The notes beneath the pieces were generated by a model, which was given only the letters and a program-made list of their open reading frames with translations, was not told the DNA's origin and ran no database searches. 64,000 bases of DNA from SABI01 sp963678555 (GTDB lineage: Bacteria; Spirochaetota; Spirochaetia; Sphaerochaetales; Sphaerochaetaceae), in assembly GCA_963678555.2 (NCBI GenBank), contig CAXXJA010000002.1, forward strand, positions 310,001 through 374,000. The letters run 5' to 3'. This document shows positions 42,221-50,281 of this stretch, in pieces. The position numbers were made by a program, and so were the translations under genes. The stretch's first letter is position 1, and every line of letters starts with the position of its first letter.

Positions 42221-42793
42221 TCAGAAACTGATGTTCGCTGCAAGCTCCATCTTCATGGCCTGCTGTTCATCGAGGACAGGAGAGAGTGAAACGTTCATGA
42301 GTGCATTGGAAAGTTTCGCATTATATTCCTTTGAAAACGAAAAGGGCCGTATCAGTTCATAGAGACGGAATCCAATCATGCCCACATACCCCAAATACAT
42401 CATCTCACCTCCTTCTACCTCTCCATACGAGTTCATCGTTGCCTGACTTGCTCCAGTAAGGAGGAGCGCCATCGAGGCGAGTTCTCCGACAAGGGCAGTG
42501 GTGCCGCCTTTGGTGTCGCCCTGCACGTACGAACCGATACCGAGGCCAAGAAGCAGATTGAGGACAAAGGGCAGTCCGCTTGTCTTCTTGTTTGATTCAA
42601 GCAGTACCATCCGCTGCATCGGGGTGAGAGAAGAGGCCAGCTGGTTGATCTGCATGAACTGTGACTGGTTCTCCATATCAAGGTCCTGCATCAGGACTCC
42701 AAGTTGAAAGAAACTCTCGCTGCTTGATTCCTCAGCGGAAAAGGCTGGAATGAGAGCCAGAAGCAGAACGGCGAAAAGCATAATCTTTTTCAT
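42221..42793 (-). CDS. P13-family spirochaetal membrane protein
   Basis: The 190-residue product has a signal peptide (MKKIMLFAVLLLALIPAFSA). The segment FVLNLLLGLGIGSYVQGDTK, then GGTTALVGELASMALLLTGA, matches the core of Borrelia P13 channel-forming outer membrane proteins. The C-terminal helix YLGYVGMIGFRLYELIRPFS also fits. It is a spirochaete-type family and supports the assignment of the window. The gene stands alone with its own terminator. Confidence 0.75.
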   Translation of the reverse strand: MKKIMLFAVLLLALIPAFSAEESSSESFFQLGVLMQDLDMENQSQFMQINQLASSLTPMQRMVLLESNKKTSGLPFVLNLLLGLGIGSYVQGDTKGGTTALVGELASMALLLTGASQATMNSYGEVEGGEMMYLGYVGMIGFRLYELIRPFSFSKEYNAKLSNALMNVSLSPVLDEQQAMKMELAANISF

Positions 42794-43136
42794 GTGATAT
42801 CTCCTGTGTGGTTTTTTTGTTTATAAGGGTATCATATATAAAGGTATTACACAAGGAGGGTATGCAAAATTAAGCCGACTACCCACATCACGACAAGCGG
42901 GTAAGCTGTCACGGCTCTTCAGCTATATGCTCACAGTGCCGGGCAGTGTCCATGATATCCGGTTCACAGGAATGACGAACGGGATACATGAGAGTTCTCC
43001 CCTCAAAGCAGTTTGAATCAGAATTAATATGTCACGTGTCAAAAGTTTTCTTAGGAATTTAGGTGGTAATACATCCTGATATACAGTATTATTTACATAT
43101 AAACATGATGAAGGGGCTAACCCGAAGGAGATGTAC
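42794..43136. other. Intergenic stretch between divergent envelope genes
   Basis: This 343-base gap separates the P13-like gene from the beta-barrel gene and must hold promoters for both. A poly-T run and AT-rich TATCATATATAAAGG near 42828-42846 may be part of the P13 promoter. No RNA gene or reading frame is visible. Confidence 0.4.
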
Positions 43137-43586
43137 ATGAAAAAAGGTATCGTATTGATGATGTTGATCGTGCTTCTTATGACTCCAGTTTTTTCCGCAC
43201 CGAAGAATAATGGTGTCGGCGCTGGACTGACTCTCGGATATCCTACCGGGCTTACCATGAGATACGGAATGGATGATTTCAGGGTTCTGGGTAACCTCAC
43301 CTGGAATTTCGGCAGTGGTTTTTACCTTGATGCAGGAGCACTGTACGATGTCACTGAGGTTGCTGTAGGTGAAATCCCTCTGATCATCAATGGAGGGGCT
43401 CTTCTCGGTCTCGGAATCAACAACAGTGATTTCGTGCTCAGTGTGAACGGCGTGATCGGAGCTTCCTACTACCTGGATGAGTATCCGGTTGAGATCTTCC
43501 TGAATCTCGCACCCGGCGTTGCCCTCCTCCCTGATATGGGATTGAGTTTCAAGGGCGGTTTCGGTGCACTCTGGTACTTCGAATAG
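43137..43586 (+). CDS. Small secreted beta-barrel-like protein
   Basis: The ATG at 43137 has GAAGGAG eight bases upstream, better than the ATG at 43131. The signal peptide is MKKGIVLMMLIVLLMTPVFS. The 149-residue product has strands such as GAGLTLGYPTGLTMRYGMDD and ends GGFGALWYFE with a terminal aromatic, as outer membrane barrels do. It resembles the protein at 38924 in size and style but not clearly in sequence. It is convergent with hflX. Confidence 0.7.
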   Translation: MKKGIVLMMLIVLLMTPVFSAPKNNGVGAGLTLGYPTGLTMRYGMDDFRVLGNLTWNFGSGFYLDAGALYDVTEVAVGEIPLIINGGALLGLGINNSDFVLSVNGVIGASYYLDEYPVEIFLNLAPGVALLPDMGLSFKGGFGALWYFE

Positions 43587-43595
43587 AAGGTGCCG

Positions 43596-44870
43596 CTATG
43601 GCTGCACCTGTGTGTAGCTGATACACGAATCAACAAGGGAACGGGGTACTGTGACATGAAGCGCAACCCCGTTCTCTGTATATTCGGTGGAGAGTATCTG
43701 AGCGTTTTCGTGCAGAAGGGAGAGCAGTTTCCCCTCTCCGTAGGGCAAAAGCAGGTTCATCTCCACAGAACGGGAGAACACTTCAGCCTCGATGCGTGAA
43801 AGCAGTTTCTCATACCCCAGATGCTCCCTGACACTGATTTCCACCACATCCTCAAGTTCGTGCCTCATCCTCTGATAGATGAACTGGTTTTCCACAGCAT
43901 CTATCTTGTTGATGACATTGATGGTGGGGGTGTCAGTAATGTTGAGTTCGTGCAGTACCTGTCGGGTCGTCTCATAGCAGGTGAGCGGGTCTGGATGGCT
44001 TGCATCGATTACATGGATCAGCACATCAGCGAAGGCAACCTCTTCGAGGGTGCTCTTGAACGATTCCACCAGGTGGTGCGGCAGGTTCTGGACAAACCCT
44101 ACCGTATCGCTGATGAGGACCGATCGTCCTGAGGGCAGGATGATATTCCTGGTAACCGGTTCAAGGGTGGCGAACAGTTTGTCCTCCACATGAATGTCGC
44201 TGTCACACAACGAATTAAGGAGAGATGATTTGCCTGCATTGGTGTAGCCCACCACGGCGATGAGGCTCTTCGAACTGTCGAGGCGGTTCTTCCTCTGGAC
44301 ACTGCGCTGTTTGCGCACCTCCGCCAGTTCCTTCTCGATCCTGTTGATACGGGCTCTCACGAGGCGCCGGTCAACCTCAAGCTGAGTCTCTCCCTCGCCG
44401 CGTGTTCCTTTTGCTCCGCCTCTCTGACGGGACAGGTGGGTCCATGCCCGAGTGAGGCGTGGAAGGGAGTAGAGTGCATAGGCAAGGTCAGTCTGCAGTC
44501 TGGCTTCCCGGGTTCTCGCATGGTCGCTGAAGATCTGGAGGATCACTTCCTCACGGTCTATGACCGCGCAGGAGAGAATCTGTTCAAGATTCCTCTGCTG
44601 ACGGGGAGAGAGGAAGGTATCGAACACGACAATCTCTATTTCGTTGTCTTCAACCAGTTCCCTGAGCTGTTCCGTCTTTCCCTGAGTGATGTAGGTTGCC
44701 GGGGATATCTCCCTGACAGGAAAGATCTCGACTGAGATGCAATCGAGTCCCATTGTGTCGGTGAGGGCGCTGATCTCTCCCTTTCTGATCTCTATGACAG
44801 CCTCTGTTTCGCCCGAAAAACGGGGTACGATGGTCAGAGCCTTCAGTTCGCCGGTGTGTAGTTCTATCAG
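43596..44870 (-). CDS. hflX: GTPase HflX
   Basis: The first ATG (44753) falls inside the conserved N-terminal domain. The same frame continues upstream without a stop to a CTG at 44868-44870 preceded by GGAGG at an 8-base distance, after an in-frame TAA, so a CTG start is the best reading. The product has the HflX domain (YITQGKTEQLRELVEDNEIE, RGGAKGTRGEGETQLEVDRR) and a GTPase domain with P-loop GYTNAGKSSLL, switch DTVGFVQNLPHHLVESF and NKID. HflX splits stalled ribosomes under stress. Confidence 0.88.
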   Translation of the reverse strand: MIELHTGELKALTIVPRFSGETEAVIEIRKGEISALTDTMGLDCISVEIFPVREISPATYITQGKTEQLRELVEDNEIEIVVFDTFLSPRQQRNLEQILSCAVIDREEVILQIFSDHARTREARLQTDLAYALYSLPRLTRAWTHLSRQRGGAKGTRGEGETQLEVDRRLVRARINRIEKELAEVRKQRSVQRKNRLDSSKSLIAVVGYTNAGKSSLLNSLCDSDIHVEDKLFATLEPVTRNIILPSGRSVLISDTVGFVQNLPHHLVESFKSTLEEVAFADVLIHVIDASHPDPLTCYETTRQVLHELNITDTPTINVINKIDAVENQFIYQRMRHELEDVVEISVREHLGYEKLLSRIEAEVFSRSVEMNLLLPYGEGKLLSLLHENAQILSTEYTENGVALHVTVPRSLVDSCISYTQVQP

Positions 44871-44976
44871 TTAGTGTTCCTCCGCATGAATGGAACTATA
44901 GGTAGTGTTATCTTTGTTGTCAATATATGCTATACTCAGCGCGCACTATGGAGAACGTACCAACAGGAGAAGTAAT

Positions 44977-46083
44977 ATGGGTTTAAACTGTGGCATAGTA
45001 GGACTGCCGAACGTAGGGAAGTCGACGATCTTTTCAGCGCTGTCATCAGCACCTGCGGAGGCGGCCAACTACCCCTTCTGCACGATAGATCCCAACGTGG
45101 GAATGGTGAGCGTGCCCGATGAACGTCTGGATAGGATCACACAGCTGATACCCACCCGCAAAGTGATTCCGGCGACCGTCGAGTTCGTTGATATCGCAGG
45201 ACTTGTGGCAGGTGCGAGCAAGGGAGAGGGGCTGGGAAACCGCTTTCTTGCATCGATCAGAGAGGTTGGTGTTCTGATCCATGTTGTTCGCTGTTTCGAG
45301 GATCCCGATATCACGCACGTCAGCGGCAAGATCGACCCTGCCGGAGATATCGAGACCATCGACATCGAACTGGCACTGGCCGACCTCGAGACGGTCGAGA
45401 AACGGCTTGCGAAGACCAGCAAGTCGAGCAGGGTGGACAAGGAAGCTGCCAAGGCGGCTGCAGTGATGCTCCCTCTCCTTGAGAGGATGAAGAGTGCACT
45501 GTCTGAAGGTCACGGGGTGAGGACGCTCGGGCTTGATGAGGATGAACAGGCCCTTATCGCCGATATGCATCTTATCACGACGAAACCTGTCATTTACGTA
45601 TGTAATGTTGATGAAAGCGCCATCCATGAAGAGAACGAGTATGTGAGTGCCGTCAGAAGCATCGCAGAGGCTCAGGGCAGCGAGGTGGTCGTTATCTGCG
45701 GCAAGATCGAAGCCGAGATAGCCGCACTGGAGAGCGAGGAGGAGAGGAAGGAATTCCTTGAAGCGGAAGGTCTGAGCGAATCGGGACTCAATGCCCTGAT
45801 CCACAGCGGTTACCGGACACTCGGGCTGAGAACGTATTTCACTGCAGGAGAGGATGAGAACAGGGCATGGACGTTCCATGCGGGAGATAAAGCCCCCCAG
45901 GCTGCCGGAGTGATCCACACCGATTTCGAGAAAGGATTCATCAAGGCGGAGGTCTACTCCTATGAGGACCTAATCACCTACGGCAGTGAGCAGAAGGTGA
46001 AGGAGAACGGACGGCTCAGGCTGGAAGGTAAGCAGTACGAGGTCGCTGACGGGGATATCATGCACTTCAGATTCAACGTCTGA
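44977..46083 (+). CDS. ychF: Ribosome-binding ATPase YchF
   Basis: The start at 44977 follows AGGAG and gives MGLNCGIVGLPNVGKSTIFS; the 24-residue upstream extension is not in the family. The P-loop is GLPNVGKST, and VEFVDIAGLVAGASKGEGLG is switch II, with the NVDES segment for ATP preference and a C-terminal TGS domain (RTYFTAGEDENRAWTFHAGD). YchF/OLA1 is a conserved translation-linked ATPase. Its 368 residues are the normal length. Confidence 0.96.
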   Translation: MGLNCGIVGLPNVGKSTIFSALSSAPAEAANYPFCTIDPNVGMVSVPDERLDRITQLIPTRKVIPATVEFVDIAGLVAGASKGEGLGNRFLASIREVGVLIHVVRCFEDPDITHVSGKIDPAGDIETIDIELALADLETVEKRLAKTSKSSRVDKEAAKAAAVMLPLLERMKSALSEGHGVRTLGLDEDEQALIADMHLITTKPVIYVCNVDESAIHEENEYVSAVRSIAEAQGSEVVVICGKIEAEIAALESEEERKEFLEAEGLSESGLNALIHSGYRTLGLRTYFTAGEDENRAWTFHAGDKAPQAAGVIHTDFEKGFIKAEVYSYEDLITYGSEQKVKENGRLRLEGKQYEVADGDIMHFRFNV

Positions 46084-46419
46084 TCTCCCCTCCTGACCGG
46101 CTACCACTCGGCGTAGAAACTGACCGGTTCGGCAAGCAGAAGGATGTCTATCAGGGGGATATCGAACCTGATCGTGTTCGAACTCTCTTTGGTCCCTCCC
46201 TCTGATGCAAGGATCTTTCCCGGAGTGTTGAGCCTGAGGCTGATGACGCTCTCCTCGATGGCGGGAGGGCCCTCCTCACCCAGAATATACATGATCATCT
46301 CAAGATACTCGTCCTCACTCATACCGACATTGTACCGGGGACCGAAGGTCTCGAAGTTCTCGTCGGCCATGAAGGGTACTATCCGTTCGAGTTCGGGATA
46401 GTTGTCAAGATCAAGGTAG

Positions 46420-46461
46420 AGTCGCCCAGCCCGATTGTGTGGCAGTGAGGCTGATGCCCTG
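46420..46461. repeat. 42-bp direct repeat, left copy
   Basis: AGTCGCCCAGCCCGATTGTG to GATGCCCTG occurs here and at 47606-47647 without mismatch. The copies flank the IS1634-type remnant at a distance of 1186 bases. Confidence 0.95.
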
Positions 46462-46547
46462 TTCATCCTCGTCCTCTTCCCATTCTTTGTGATGGTCAGA
46501 AGAGACTGCTCCTCACGGTCGTTGAGGTTATATACTCATACTAAGAG

Positions 46548-47462
46548 GTGAGTATGCATCTGAACCAGCTTAAAGAGTCAAAAACAGGGAGGATATTCCT
46601 CTCATACCAGGAAACTCATAGGGTCAAAGGCAAGAATAAGACCACTACCGTCAAACGTCTCGGCTATCTTGATGAATTTACCGACCAGTTTGATGATCCC
46701 ATTGCCCACTTCAGAGAAGAGGCCAAACAGCTCTCCATCGAGAAGAAGGTGGACATTACCGCATCCCTTGACGAGCATTACACCTTTGATGCTCAGTACA
46801 TAAAAGGTGAAGATGCTTCCTATCGCAAAGGCGGGCTGGTTTATAATCTCGGAATGCTTCCTCTGTCTCAGATCTACCATGAACTGGAGATTGATTATTT
46901 CATGAATAACAGGAGAAGGTACACCAAAGCAAAATTCAACCATAATACGATCTTTCAGATGCTGGTATTCGGCCGTATCCTTTTCCCCGATTCAAAACTC
47001 AGCACTTGGCACAATAGGCACAAGCTACTTGGTACCATGAATTTTTCTGATGATGACGATCGGTCTCTTGAATTTTTTTCTAAACATAAGACAGCACTGA
47101 TCAAGCATCTGCTGACAGAGTCACTCGTAACTATGGAAGAGATACCACTTTGATGTTTTATGATGTCACAAACTATTATTGGGAGATTGACCAGGAAGAT
47201 GATCAGCGAAAACGTGGAGTAAGCAAAGAACATCGTCCCGAACCCATCGTTCAGATGGGTCTCCTTATGGATTCAAATAATCTCCCCATCACCTATAATC
47301 TGTTTCCCGGTAATACCAATGATGCTCTCACTCTATCTCCCACGATGGGTGATGTGAGTGAAGAACTTGAGAAAGAAGGGATTGTCTATATAGCTGACAA
47401 AGGAATGATGAGTGGTGATCTGAGATTCTCATAAACCGAGGAGGTTACATTTTCAGTAGCAA
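46548..47462 (+). pseudogene. IS1634-type transposase remnant
   Basis: Two frames carry parts of one DDE transposase. The first (46548-47153) reads RIFLSYQETHRVKGKNKTTT and GLVYNLGMLPLSQIYHELEI. The second (47150-47434) has MMFYDVTNYYWEIDQEDD, then IVQMGLLMDSNNLPITYNLF and VYIADKGMM, the first two catalytic regions. After a further shift, LINRGGYIFSSK can be read up to about 47462, where lipoprotein sequence begins. The rest of the transposase is missing. It is an inactive 3'-truncated copy. Confidence 0.8.
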
Positions 47463-47605
47463 GCATCAAGTTCTGTGACGAAATCCTCGACAGAGCTCTG
47501 CAGGATCGGTTTCTCCTCGAGTTCCGGATCGAACGGTTCGAAGTCTTCAAGCACCTTGACTGCGAAAACAATCATGGTGGAAGAAGTCGTACACACTCAG
47601 GTCTG

Positions 47606-47647
47606 TAGTCGCCCAGCCCGATTGTGTGGCAGTGAGGCTGATGCCCT
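47606..47647. repeat. 42-bp direct repeat, right copy
   Basis: This is the exact second copy of 46420-46461. On the minus strand it encodes GISLTATQSGWATT in the lipoprotein frame, so this copy is probably the original. Confidence 0.95.
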
Positions 47648-47849
47648 GCTGCATGACACACCCGCTGAGGGTGAACATCAGGATGACGGCTGCTGCAGGT
47701 TGTGGAGGATCGCCTCAGCCTACAAATATTGTTAAGAAGATTGGAGAGTACTTTGACCTTGATTGAAATCTTCTTCATTGTTACATTCCTTCCTACCTTG
47801 TATTGTTTCATAACCTAAAGTATCGGGGACAAGAGTGCAAGAGCCTCTT

Positions 47850-49490
47850 TCAGACTTCCTCCACCATTACCTGTGTTCCCATCAGGTACAGCAGGAGGTT
47901 GTGCTCATACGGTGCCACTGTCTCATCTCTCAACACATCCTGTGCCGGTTCCTCATCGAGTCTGTTGAGCACTTCGATGGGGTAGGCCAGGTGGACGACG
48001 GGAGTATCCGATGTATCACGCAGGTAGCACAGCCCCTGATGAAGCTCCACGTAGCTGAGGATGAGAGGAAGGTACTCCTCTTTTCCCATCTCACGATACA
48101 TCTTCTGTATAAACTCCTCCTGCAGGACAAAGGTATCATCCCCATCAGTGAATTCCTCTGTATTCATGTATGCGTCACATGCCAGGAAGAAGTCCGCCGC
48201 CTTCATCCCCAGAACTTCCAGCATTCTGACGAACCACATCACCGCCTCTCCTTTCGTGTAGAAGATGTCACAGCCGTGCCTGATCGCCTGCGCCGTTCTG
48301 ATATCCGAGGCGTTCATCGTAACAGTCTCCTTCACTTCGTAGGGAGCTCCCGTATCATACTCCAGAGCGAAGGAATCCTTTCGCTCATAGATCTCGGTCC
48401 CGGGAAGGAGGCTGAGGGTGAAGATATCGAGATTGCTCGGCCTGAGACTCACAGCATACTCGACGCTCTCCTTGAATGAATCGAGGGTGTCCGAGGGGAG
48501 GGCGATGATGAGGTCAAGGCCGAAGACGATCCCGTGCCGGTGAAGAAGGGAGACTCCCCGGTAGAACCGCTCGGGGTCAAAGGACCGGTCAACCTGTCTC
48601 ATGACCTCTTCATTGCTGCTCTGCAGGCCGATCTGCAGGCTGCAGGTGAGATTGCTGAACTGTTCTACAGTGAACTCATCCAGCAGTTCTCCCCGTACTT
48701 CAAAGGTGTAATGGATATCCTCGGGGCTGTGTTCTATCAGGAAAGAGAGTATCCTGCGGGTTCTCTCCTTCTCGAGATTGAAGGTGGGGTCCAGGATGAA
48801 CACGTGTTTCACGTTGCTGCTGATGATCACCTGCAGCTCCTTCTCAAGACGTTCTAAGGGATACGAGCGCACCCTTCTGTTCCCGCGGGACTCGGCACAG
48901 AAGGCACAGCGGAACGGACAGCCCCGAGTCATCTCCCACAGAAGGCCGGGGTAGGTGCCCAGCGAGTCACTGAGAAACAGCAGGGGGGAAGGAAGAGCTT
49001 CGAGGTCCTTTTCATAGGCCGCCACGAGAAGGGGTCTGCTGGCAGAGTATATCCCCGCCCCCTCAGGTTCCCTTCCTTCACTGATATCCGTAAGCAATCG
49101 CCGTACCGTGGTCTCTCCCTCTCCGATGATAAGGTAGCGAACGCCACGTTCGATGAGCTCCTGCGGTGAGGAGATCACATCAGGACCGCCGGCTATGATC
49201 ATCACTCCGGGGCGGAGCCTCCGGAAGTGCTCGAGATAGCGGTACATCCACTCCCTGTTGAACAGATAGAGACTGACCGCGAGGATATCAGGAGCTGTGC
49301 GTGCATCTTCCTGTGCACAGCGTGCCGGGTCGTCCGTATCTTCAAAGAAGTGTCTGAACGAGGTGTCGTAGGCATGCATCAGACGTTCGTCGGTTCTGAT
49401 GGCGGTATAGATACTCAAAGCCCCCATCGGGAAGGCAAGTGGAGAGCGCTCGATGCTGGCGGAGATAATGAGAATCCTTGATAGACTCAT
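47850..49490 (-). CDS. B12-binding-domain radical SAM protein
   Basis: The 546-residue product has an N-terminal B12-like Rossmann region (RILIISASIERSPLAFPMGA; VMIIAGGPDVISSPQELIER; YLIIGEGETTVRRLL) and a radical SAM triad CPFRCAFC in MTRGCPFRCAFCAESRG. The C-terminal 150 residues are a less conserved helical part. Relatives methylate or rearrange unreactive carbons in lipids, cofactors or peptides. The downstream DUF-type gene overlaps by four bases on its upstream side. The substrate is unknown. Confidence 0.85.
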   Translation of the reverse strand: MSLSRILIISASIERSPLAFPMGALSIYTAIRTDERLMHAYDTSFRHFFEDTDDPARCAQEDARTAPDILAVSLYLFNREWMYRYLEHFRRLRPGVMIIAGGPDVISSPQELIERGVRYLIIGEGETTVRRLLTDISEGREPEGAGIYSASRPLLVAAYEKDLEALPSPLLFLSDSLGTYPGLLWEMTRGCPFRCAFCAESRGNRRVRSYPLERLEKELQVIISSNVKHVFILDPTFNLEKERTRRILSFLIEHSPEDIHYTFEVRGELLDEFTVEQFSNLTCSLQIGLQSSNEEVMRQVDRSFDPERFYRGVSLLHRHGIVFGLDLIIALPSDTLDSFKESVEYAVSLRPSNLDIFTLSLLPGTEIYERKDSFALEYDTGAPYEVKETVTMNASDIRTAQAIRHGCDIFYTKGEAVMWFVRMLEVLGMKAADFFLACDAYMNTEEFTDGDDTFVLQEEFIQKMYREMGKEEYLPLILSYVELHQGLCYLRDTSDTPVVHLAYPIEVLNRLDEEPAQDVLRDETVAPYEHNLLLYLMGTQVMVEEV

Positions 49491-50152
49491 CGTATCTTCA
49501 CCTCACCGAGCATCGCCAGTGCGCGGACGGTCACATCCCTCTGCATATCAGTCTCCTCAACCTCGGTTCTTTCCCTGTTCATTCCGTAGGTACATGTCAC
49601 GCTGCCCAGCAGAGGTGTCTCCTGAACCGACAGGCGGCACCTGTCGGGAAGATAGATGGTCACTTCACCGAATATCGCAACGGCATCGATGAAGAGCCCT
49701 TCCTCACATGACGAGTCTGCCCCATCGAACTTCACTGAACCGAAGAGGGCGAACAGCACCGAGCCGTCCCGTATGGGAACACCGGCATGGTACGTGCGGG
49801 AATCGAAGAACACCGGGTAGGTCGAGAGTTCATTCTCCGCGGGGTCTCCTGAACGACGCCACAGCAGAAGTGAAACAGCAACAGAAAGGAACAGGATACC
49901 GGAGATCATCTTTCCTGAGAACGGTATGCCTCCCGCGAAGAACAGCATCAGCACCGCAGACCCTGCAATCAGGGTGTTACGCCGGTCGGTACCGCTTTCC
50001 ACAGCTCTCAACACCGTATACAGAAGAACCATATAGAGTGGCCATAGCCTGAGTCCCCGAGGCATTTCGTACCCCCGGACTCTGAACATCAGATACACTG
50101 AAACGCTGAGGATCACGGCAATCAGCATGATCCTTCTGTTTTTACCTGTCAT
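49487..50152 (-). CDS. Membrane protein with LiaF-like C-terminal domain
   Basis: The ATG at 50152 (MTGKNRRIMLIAVILSVSVY) or the one at 50164 may start it. Four hydrophobic helices fill the first 110 residues. The C-terminal part has two repeats of the kind VLFALFGSVKFDG and IDAVAIFGEVTIYLPDRCRL, as in LiaF and related envelope-stress proteins. It precedes and overlaps the radical SAM gene. A role in envelope-stress sensing is inferred from family only. Confidence 0.65.
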   Translation of the reverse strand: MTGKNRRIMLIAVILSVSVYLMFRVRGYEMPRGLRLWPLYMVLLYTVLRAVESGTDRRNTLIAGSAVLMLFFAGGIPFSGKMISGILFLSVAVSLLLWRRSGDPAENELSTYPVFFDSRTYHAGVPIRDGSVLFALFGSVKFDGADSSCEEGLFIDAVAIFGEVTIYLPDRCRLSVQETPLLGSVTCTYGMNRERTEVEETDMQRDVTVRALAMLGEVKIR

Positions 50153-50281
50153 GTTCTGTATCATGCATGTATGTGAGAAGATATGTCAATCGTTGACAAA
50201 AGTCTGATGAGTCCCTATAACTGTACACCATGTCCCGTCTTATGATGCGGACAACATCGGTGCGACAGAAGGATGGTAATC

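Larger units (their letters stand above)
46101..47778 (-). pseudogene. Lipoprotein-like gene disrupted by an IS1634 remnant
   Basis: The N-terminal part starts at ATG 47778 (MKKISIKVKV), shifts frame, and continues with AVILMFTLSGCVMQQGISL, a lipobox with Cys, then VKVLEDFEPFDPELEEKPIL. The C-terminal part, 46101-46466 in one open frame, reads YLDLDNYPELERIVPFMADE and ends PLIDILLLAEPVSFYAEW. Between them lies a transposase remnant in the opposite strand. A 42-bp direct repeat (46420 and 47606) is present in both parts. At least two frameshifts are needed, so the gene is dead. No family is recognised. Confidence 0.55.

Noticed and set aside
47572..47811. 79-codon minus-strand frame as a separate small gene
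   Set aside because: It is the frameshifted start of the broken lipoprotein gene. The lipobox lies in the neighbouring frame.
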